From PHAA01 sp022706565 (lineage in GTDB: Bacteria > Bacillota > Syntrophomonadia > Syntrophomonadales > Syntrophomonadaceae), in the NCBI GenBank assembly GCA_040769385.1, contig JAXGLD010000003.1:372001-436000 (forward strand): DNA of 64,000 nucleotides. The letters run 5' to 3'. Made by a program: the position numbers and the translations under genes. Below the pieces are notes generated by a model. That model did no database searches, had not been told where the DNA came from, and saw nothing but the letters and a program-made list of their open reading frames with translations. Of the stretch, positions 59,423 to 64,000 are shown one piece after another (the first letter of the stretch is position 1; every line of letters begins with the position of its first letter).

Positions 59423-60133
59423 GTGAGTATGCCTGAAGCTGTCATGCGGGCTATGGAAGCGGACATAAACTCTGTTGTTTTATTCCCCGGGAGACGCTCT
59501 GATATCGAATCGGTTCTCCGTCGCAAGCAAACCACGTTGCTACTGAAGAGGTTCTACGACATTGTCTTTTCTTTGCTGGGTTTGATCGCCCTCCTGCCAG
59601 TCTTCGTCATTATCGCTATAGCCATCAAAATCGATTCGCCTGGTCCGGTATTCTACGCTCAAACCAGAGTCGGCAAGGATGGGATACATTTCAAGATCTA
59701 CAAATTCCGCAAGATGCACCATTATGTCGGTAACCGAGGGTCGAAACTGACCCTGGCCAATGACCAGCGGATGACCAGGGTGGGGAGTTTCTTGAGGAAA
59801 ACCAAGCTGGATGAGCTGCCCCAGGCCTGGAACGTTTTGAAGGGGGATATGTCGGTAGTTGGGCCCCGGCCGGAAACCCCCAACTTTGTCAAGCATTACA
59901 GCCATGAGCAGCGGGAGGTGCTTAAGGTCCGACCAGGCATCACCGACTACGCTTCGATCTACTATATCGATGAAGGTTCCATTTTGGAGAAGGTAGACGA
60001 CCCGGAAACCTATTATATCGAGACTATCATGCCCAAGAAAATCAAGATGAGCAAGGGTTATATTCACGACATGTCGCTCATAAACGATATGAAGATAATT
60101 TTCCTGACTTTCAGCAGCATCCTGACAGATTGA
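59423..60133 (+). CDS. Undecaprenyl-phosphate sugar phosphotransferase (priming enzyme)
   Basis: A 236-aa membrane enzyme that moves a sugar-1-phosphate onto undecaprenyl phosphate, the first step of exopolysaccharide assembly. One membrane segment (DIVFSLLGLIALLPVFVIIA), then the bacterial sugar-transferase signature (GPVFYAQTRVGKDG; FKIYKFRKMHH; KTKLDELPQAWNVLKGDMSV then VGPRPE). GTG 59423 is preferred over ATG 59429 by distance from GAGAGGAG. It lacks the four-helix N-terminal part of WcaJ-type proteins, so it is the short form. First gene of the riboswitch-led operon. Confidence 0.92.
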   Translation: MSMPEAVMRAMEADINSVVLFPGRRSDIESVLRRKQTTLLLKRFYDIVFSLLGLIALLPVFVIIAIAIKIDSPGPVFYAQTRVGKDGIHFKIYKFRKMHHYVGNRGSKLTLANDQRMTRVGSFLRKTKLDELPQAWNVLKGDMSVVGPRPETPNFVKHYSHEQREVLKVRPGITDYASIYYIDEGSILEKVDDPETYYIETIMPKKIKMSKGYIHDMSLINDMKIIFLTFSSILTD

Positions 60134-60144
60134 GGTGACGATAA

Positions 60145-60864
60145 ATGCGGGCAGTCATTTTGGCGGGCGGAAAAGGGGTCCGCCTAAAACCCTATACGGT
60201 AACTCTGCCCAAGCCGCTGGTTCCGATCGGTGAGGAGCCTATTATGCAGCTGGTGCTGGCCAACCTCGCTAACCAAGGAATAAAAAGGGTTGATGTATGC
60301 GTCAATCACATGTGTGATCTGATCAAAGCCTATTTCGGAAATGGCTCCCATTTAGGCTTGGATATTCATTATTCGCGGGAAGACAAGCCGTTGGGTACAG
60401 TGGGACCACTTAAACTGTTAAAATCCTTACCCACCAATTTCCTGGTTATGAATGGCGATGTCCTGACGGATTTGTCCTTGCGCCGGCTTTACCATGAGCA
60501 TTTGCACGGTGATGCCATCATGACCATAGCCACTTTCAAACGGAAAACCGCAGTGGACTTTGGGGTTATTAAATTTGACGAGAATCATTACGTTCGGGAT
60601 TTCATCGAAAAACCCGAATATAACGTGAGTGTCAGCATGGGCATTTACATATTCAACAAACGAGTGCTCGACTATGTTCCTGAGAACACCTATTTTGGTT
60701 TCGATGACCTGATGTACGAATTGTTGCGGGCCGAGGAAAAAATCAAGGTGGTGGAGCATCTTGGCTACTGGCTGGACATCGGCCGGCCGGAAGACTACGA
60801 AAAAGCCAATAATGATATAGCCGGAGTGCTAGGGCAGATTTATTATAAGGCTGGCAGCCAGTAA
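60145..60864 (+). CDS. Sugar-phosphate nucleotidyltransferase
   Basis: A 239-aa enzyme joining NTP and a sugar-1-phosphate to give the NDP-sugar for the polysaccharide. Motifs: MRAVILAGGKGVRLKPYT (NTP-binding loop), LPKPLVPIGEEPI, LVMNGDVLTDL (metal-binding Asp) and FIEKPEYNVSVSMGIYIF. Sugar specificity is not readable; Man/Glc-type N-terminal-domain-only enzymes look like this. Starts 11 bases after the priming transferase. A frameshifted paralogue is at 28743. Confidence 0.9.
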   Translation: MRAVILAGGKGVRLKPYTVTLPKPLVPIGEEPIMQLVLANLANQGIKRVDVCVNHMCDLIKAYFGNGSHLGLDIHYSREDKPLGTVGPLKLLKSLPTNFLVMNGDVLTDLSLRRLYHEHLHGDAIMTIATFKRKTAVDFGVIKFDENHYVRDFIEKPEYNVSVSMGIYIFNKRVLDYVPENTYFGFDDLMYELLRAEEKIKVVEHLGYWLDIGRPEDYEKANNDIAGVLGQIYYKAGSQ

Positions 60865-60882
60865 ACGGAGGGATGAAAACCT

Positions 60883-62076
60883 ATGGAATGGAAAGTCCCA
60901 CTATTTGACCTGCACTTTGGGGCGGAAGAAAAACGTGCAGTAATTGAGGTGCTCGACTCCAAATGGATATCCTCGGGCAGTAAAACCGCCGAATTTGAAC
61001 GACGCTTTGCTGCGCTAACCGGTGCGCAATATGCCGTAGCGGTCAGCAATGGAACCGCCGCGCTGCACCTGGCGGTACTGGGGTTGGATATCGGACCGGG
61101 GGATGAGGTAATAGTTCCTTCACTAACCTTTGCCGCCACCGTCAATTCCATCTACTATGCCGGAGCCAGGCCGGTCTTCGCTGATATCACCTCGATTGAA
61201 GACCTGACCATATCCCCGCAGGATGTTGCCCGTAAAATTACAGATCGTACCAAGGCCATAATGGTGATGCATTATGGCGGGTTTGCCTGTGCCATGGATG
61301 AGATAATGGAGATTGCCCGGCAGCATAACCTGTCCGTTATAGAGGATGCCGCCCATGCGCCTGGGGCTACTTTCAAGGGACAACACCTGGGCACCATCGG
61401 TGATGTGGGGGCCTTTTCTTTCTTTTCCAATAAGAACATCACCACCGCTGAGGGCGGGATGGTGGTCACCAATAATAAGAAAATAGCCGACCAGGCCCGG
61501 CTGCTAAGATCCCACGGAATGACGGTATCCTCATATGACCGGGCCCAGGGACATGCCAACCGATATGATATCTTCCAGGTGGGATTCAATTACCGGCTCG
61601 ATGACATCCGTGCCGCTCTCGGGGTAGTGCAGTTGGACCGTCTCGGGGAGGACCTGCGCAGGAGAAGAAGTCTGGCGGCGATATACCATCAAATCCTGGC
61701 AGATTTGGATGGTATTACAATACCATTTGATGATAAAATCGACATATCATCCAATTATATTCTTCCTGTCGTATTAAATAATAGGTGTCCGTTTAACCGG
61801 GATGAATTCAGAGAGCTGCTTGAAGCCGGGTATGGCATTCAAACCAGCATCCACTATCCGGCTGTACATAAATTCACCCCTTATCGCGCTCTGGCAGCAG
61901 ACCTGCCGGTTACCGAATACGTCGTAGAGCACGAAATGACCTTGCCCCTTTATTATTCGATGACGGAAGAACAAGTTGTCTATGTATGTCAGGCCATAAA
62001 AGACATTATAGCTGCAGCATCGATGAAGCATACGGGTACTGAGGGAGGAGCATTATTTGAACTTAAACACGCCTGA
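60883..62076 (+). CDS. DegT/DnrJ/EryC1/StrS sugar aminotransferase
   Basis: A 397-aa PLP enzyme that aminates a keto-sugar nucleotide. The PLP lysine is in FSFFSNKNITTAEGGMVV; other family blocks are YAVAVSNGTAALHLAV, IEDAAHAPGATFKG and NYRLDDIRAALGVVQLDRL. ATG behind GGAGGG. It ends 20 bases inside the next gene's start, indicating coupled translation. The product is likely an aminodeoxy sugar for the repeat unit. Confidence 0.93.
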   Translation: MEWKVPLFDLHFGAEEKRAVIEVLDSKWISSGSKTAEFERRFAALTGAQYAVAVSNGTAALHLAVLGLDIGPGDEVIVPSLTFAATVNSIYYAGARPVFADITSIEDLTISPQDVARKITDRTKAIMVMHYGGFACAMDEIMEIARQHNLSVIEDAAHAPGATFKGQHLGTIGDVGAFSFFSNKNITTAEGGMVVTNNKKIADQARLLRSHGMTVSSYDRAQGHANRYDIFQVGFNYRLDDIRAALGVVQLDRLGEDLRRRRSLAAIYHQILADLDGITIPFDDKIDISSNYILPVVLNNRCPFNRDEFRELLEAGYGIQTSIHYPAVHKFTPYRALAADLPVTEYVVEHEMTLPLYYSMTEEQVVYVCQAIKDIIAAASMKHTGTEGGALFELKHA

Positions 62077-63472
62077 AAAAGGCGCCAACCTGGTCAATAA
62101 AAACATGGATCTGCGCAGCCTCCTGCTGATATTTAGAAAGAGGCTTCTTTTTATCATCTTTGTACCCTTATTATGTGGATTGCTGGCGGCACTGGTCAGT
62201 AAGTTCCTATTGACCCCGGTCTACGAGGCCAAGTCCCTGCTGATGGTCACGGTAGCCTCGGAAAAACTGCCCCAGGCCACCCTGAATACCCAGATACGGC
62301 CGGGAACAGATGCCGGAGCCGTACCGATGCCGGTCTTGACCATGAATACCTATTTGGAACATCTGAGAAGTGAGGATGTGATGAATAGGGTCTTGATCAA
62401 TATTAATATACCGGAACTGACGCCGGGGAAACTGAACAGGATGATAAATGCCCGTATAGTCAAGGACTCCAACCTTATCGAAGTAAAGGTACAGAATAGT
62501 GACCCGATACTGGCCGCCCAGATAGCCAATGCAGTGAGCCACCAATATATGCAGCTCATGGAAGAGCTTCAATTTTCCTCGATAATGGTATTATCATCAG
62601 CCAATATTCCCACCGCTCCGGTCAAGCCCCTTAAGACTCTGAACGTTGCCATGGCTATTTTATTTGGGGCCATAGTGTCGTTGATTACCGCCCTGGTCTT
62701 GGAATACCTGGACAACACCCTCAAAACCCCCGAGGATGTCAACCGACTGGTGGACCAAACCGTACTGGCGGTGATCCCCAAAAAGGATGGCCAGAAGAAC
62801 ACCAAGAAATCCAATGGGATAGCACTAATCACCTTCGAGGACCCCAAGTCGGTAATATCGGAAGCTTATCGGGATTTTCGCACCAATTTGGGATTCCTGG
62901 GCCTGGACCAGCCGTTCCAAACGGTACTGGTCACTAGTCCGCTGGCCGAGGACGGCAAGTCGACGGTGGCGGCCAATTTGGCTATCGTGGCGGCCCAAGC
63001 CGGCTTCAAGGTCATACTTGTGGACTGCGACCTACGCAAACCGGTGATTCACTCCATCTTTAAAGTGCCTAACAACAAAGGGTTTACGGAATGTATATTC
63101 AGCGATACCGACCCAATGGATGCCTCCCACTCGATGGCGGTTATCAATCTCTCAGTAATGACCAGCGGCAAGATACCGCCTAACCCGGCAGAGATATTAG
63201 GCTCGGAGCGAGCCCGGCGGTTATGGACCAAACTGAAGACTCGCTATGATTACATCATTATCGATTCGCCCCCGCTGTTGGCGGTCACCGACGCCAGTAT
63301 ACTGGCGTCCCAGGTGGATGCCGCCGTTCTGGTGGTTTCTTCCGGGATAACCCGCCGGGATCTGGCCCTCCAGGCAATTGAGAAACTGACCCGGGCCAAG
63401 TCCCGACTGTTGGGTGTGGTGCTGAATCAGATGAAGATCGATAAGGACAGTTATTATGGCAGTTATTACTAG
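62057..63472 (+). CDS. Fused chain-length regulator and tyrosine autokinase (Wzz-BY-kinase)
   Basis: A 471-aa fusion. The N-terminal Wzz part has two membrane helices (LLFIIFVPLLCGLLAALVSK; NVAMAILFGAIVSLITALVL) with a short extracellular region between. The kinase part holds Walker A (TSPLAEDGKSTVAANLAI), A' (VILVDCDLRKPV), B (YDYIIIDSPPLLAVTDA) and a C-terminal Tyr cluster (DSYYGSYY). Firmicutes usually encode these as two proteins (CapA/CapB); the split version is present as a decayed paralogue at 26212-27901. The extracellular part is shorter than usual. TTG 62057 follows GGGAGGAG. Confidence 0.92.
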   Translation: MNLNTPEKGANLVNKNMDLRSLLLIFRKRLLFIIFVPLLCGLLAALVSKFLLTPVYEAKSLLMVTVASEKLPQATLNTQIRPGTDAGAVPMPVLTMNTYLEHLRSEDVMNRVLININIPELTPGKLNRMINARIVKDSNLIEVKVQNSDPILAAQIANAVSHQYMQLMEELQFSSIMVLSSANIPTAPVKPLKTLNVAMAILFGAIVSLITALVLEYLDNTLKTPEDVNRLVDQTVLAVIPKKDGQKNTKKSNGIALITFEDPKSVISEAYRDFRTNLGFLGLDQPFQTVLVTSPLAEDGKSTVAANLAIVAAQAGFKVILVDCDLRKPVIHSIFKVPNNKGFTECIFSDTDPMDASHSMAVINLSVMTSGKIPPNPAEILGSERARRLWTKLKTRYDYIIIDSPPLLAVTDASILASQVDAAVLVVSSGITRRDLALQAIEKLTRAKSRLLGVVLNQMKIDKDSYYGSYY

Positions 63473-63564
63473 CCAATAAAACGGCGGAGTAAACGCCATG
63501 GGGCCACTTTCAGGCGAGTTTACTGTTGCCTGACCGATGACGAATTATGGGGTGGGTATAGATT

Positions 63565-64000
63565 ATGAATATAATCCTGTTATCGGGTGGGTCCGGCCGA
63601 AGGCTGTGGCCTCTTTCCAATGAAACGCGTTCCAAACAGTTCCTGAAGCTGCTCAGGGATCAGGACGGCCAACCAGAATCCATGGTCCAGCGTGTATTTG
63701 GCCAGATCCAGAGGGCGGGTATAGACGCCAATATCGTCGTGGCCACTGGCATATCCCAGCGAGACTCATTACTGGTACAGTTGGGCGACGCGGTTGACGT
63801 GGTGCTGGAACCGGAAAGAAGGGACACATTTCCGGCTATAGTGCTCGCTTCTGCTTATCTGGCCGATAAAAAGGGCATGCAGCGGGATGAGGTAGTATTA
63901 GTGCTGCCGGTTGATCCGTATGCAGATTTGAGTTATTTTTATGCCCTGCTCCAAATGGAACGGTTGATCACGGATGAGATGGCCAATATCGCCCTGATGG
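63565..64000 (+). CDS. Mannose-1-phosphate guanylyltransferase, 3' end cut by window
   Basis: The first 145 codons of a nucleotidyltransferase: MNIILLSGGSGRRLWPLSNE then TRSKQFLKLL is the ManC/XanB signature, followed by FGQIQRAGID, VLEPERRDTFPAIVLAS and LPVDPYADL. It would make GDP-mannose for the same polysaccharide. ATG 63565 is behind GGGGTGGG, 92 bases after the kinase fusion, so probably the operon continues. Confidence 0.88.
   Translation, partial: MNIILLSGGSGRRLWPLSNETRSKQFLKLLRDQDGQPESMVQRVFGQIQRAGIDANIVVATGISQRDSLLVQLGDAVDVVLEPERRDTFPAIVLASAYLADKKGMQRDEVVLVLPVDPYADLSYFYALLQMERLITDEMANIALM

Noticed and set aside
1..64000. tRNA or rRNA genes
   Set aside because: I saw no cloverleaf with a TTC-box or any conserved rRNA block; a tRNAscan-SE run would settle it.
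1..64000. Prophage or integrative element
   Set aside because: No integrase, capsid, terminase or conjugation genes; only IS3 debris and short repeats.

Overview
The window reads as chromosome of a spore-forming, S-layer-bearing Firmicute of the Clostridia class. The evidence is AddA instead of RecBCD, CotF-type spore-coat genes, several SLH-domain proteins, OpuA-type glycine-betaine uptake, TTG/GTG starts behind strong AGGAGG sites, and class I and II c-di-GMP and ydaO-type c-di-AMP riboswitches. A syntrophic or anaerobic Clostridia lineage (Syntrophomonadaceae/Peptococcaceae-like) is my guess; no marker here fixes the genus.

Layout. 1-5 kb: 3' part of addA and a D,D-carboxypeptidase. 5-9.3 kb: small genes, two paralogous XRE regulators and, between them, an orphan ATP synthase c-subunit gene with two tiny membrane-protein genes. 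9.5-15.6 kb: enoyl-CoA hydratase, a DUF1801 protein, a c-di-AMP riboswitch ahead of opuA (ATPase, permease, lipoprotein), and a PadR/membrane-protein pair. 16-20.5 kb: small metal-binding proteins, a flavoprotein dehydrogenase and hypotheticals. 20.5-25.6 kb: an NlpC/P60-SLH protein, a REP-associated tyrosine transposase (RAYT), and an SLH protein behind a c-di-GMP-I riboswitch. 26-31.6 kb: a second c-di-GMP-I riboswitch ahead of a frameshifted polysaccharide cluster, a ~136-bp tandem array, IS3 remnants and truncated genes. 31.8-41.5 kb: a DNA glycosylase, two sister PAS histidine kinases, spore-coat genes, a thioesterase, a hydrolase and an AAA ATPase. 41.7-47.7 kb: two SLH proteins that share an apparently identical 1.1-kb 5' part and flank ydbS-ydbT; only the second has a c-di-GMP-II riboswitch. 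47.9-52.7 kb: a capE-capF-nucleotide-sugar dehydrogenase-capG operon. 52.8-58.8 kb: an LRR protein, a third PAS kinase, an AIM24/zinc-ribbon operon, VanZ and a membrane-anchored protein. 59.1-64 kb: a third c-di-GMP-I riboswitch ahead of an intact exopolysaccharide operon that runs off the end.

Two themes tie the window together. First, four c-di-GMP riboswitches lie within 36 kb, all ahead of envelope genes (two SLH proteins, two polysaccharide clusters), so the region looks like a second-messenger-controlled surface-remodelling locus. Second, a RAYT gene sits between two direct ~90-bp REP-containing repeats, and about 18 copies of the same palindrome are spread through the window. Two of them lie in frame inside protein-coding genes. 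Two further short repeat families (GTTGTCAACAACCCCGTCCCC and GAGGCAAAAGAACCGTCCCC) fill many intergenic gaps.

Nearly every recognisable gene between about 26.2 and 31.1 kb is frameshifted, and the flanks are clean. I treat this as a decayed paralogue of the intact cluster, but locally poor consensus sequence is a live alternative.
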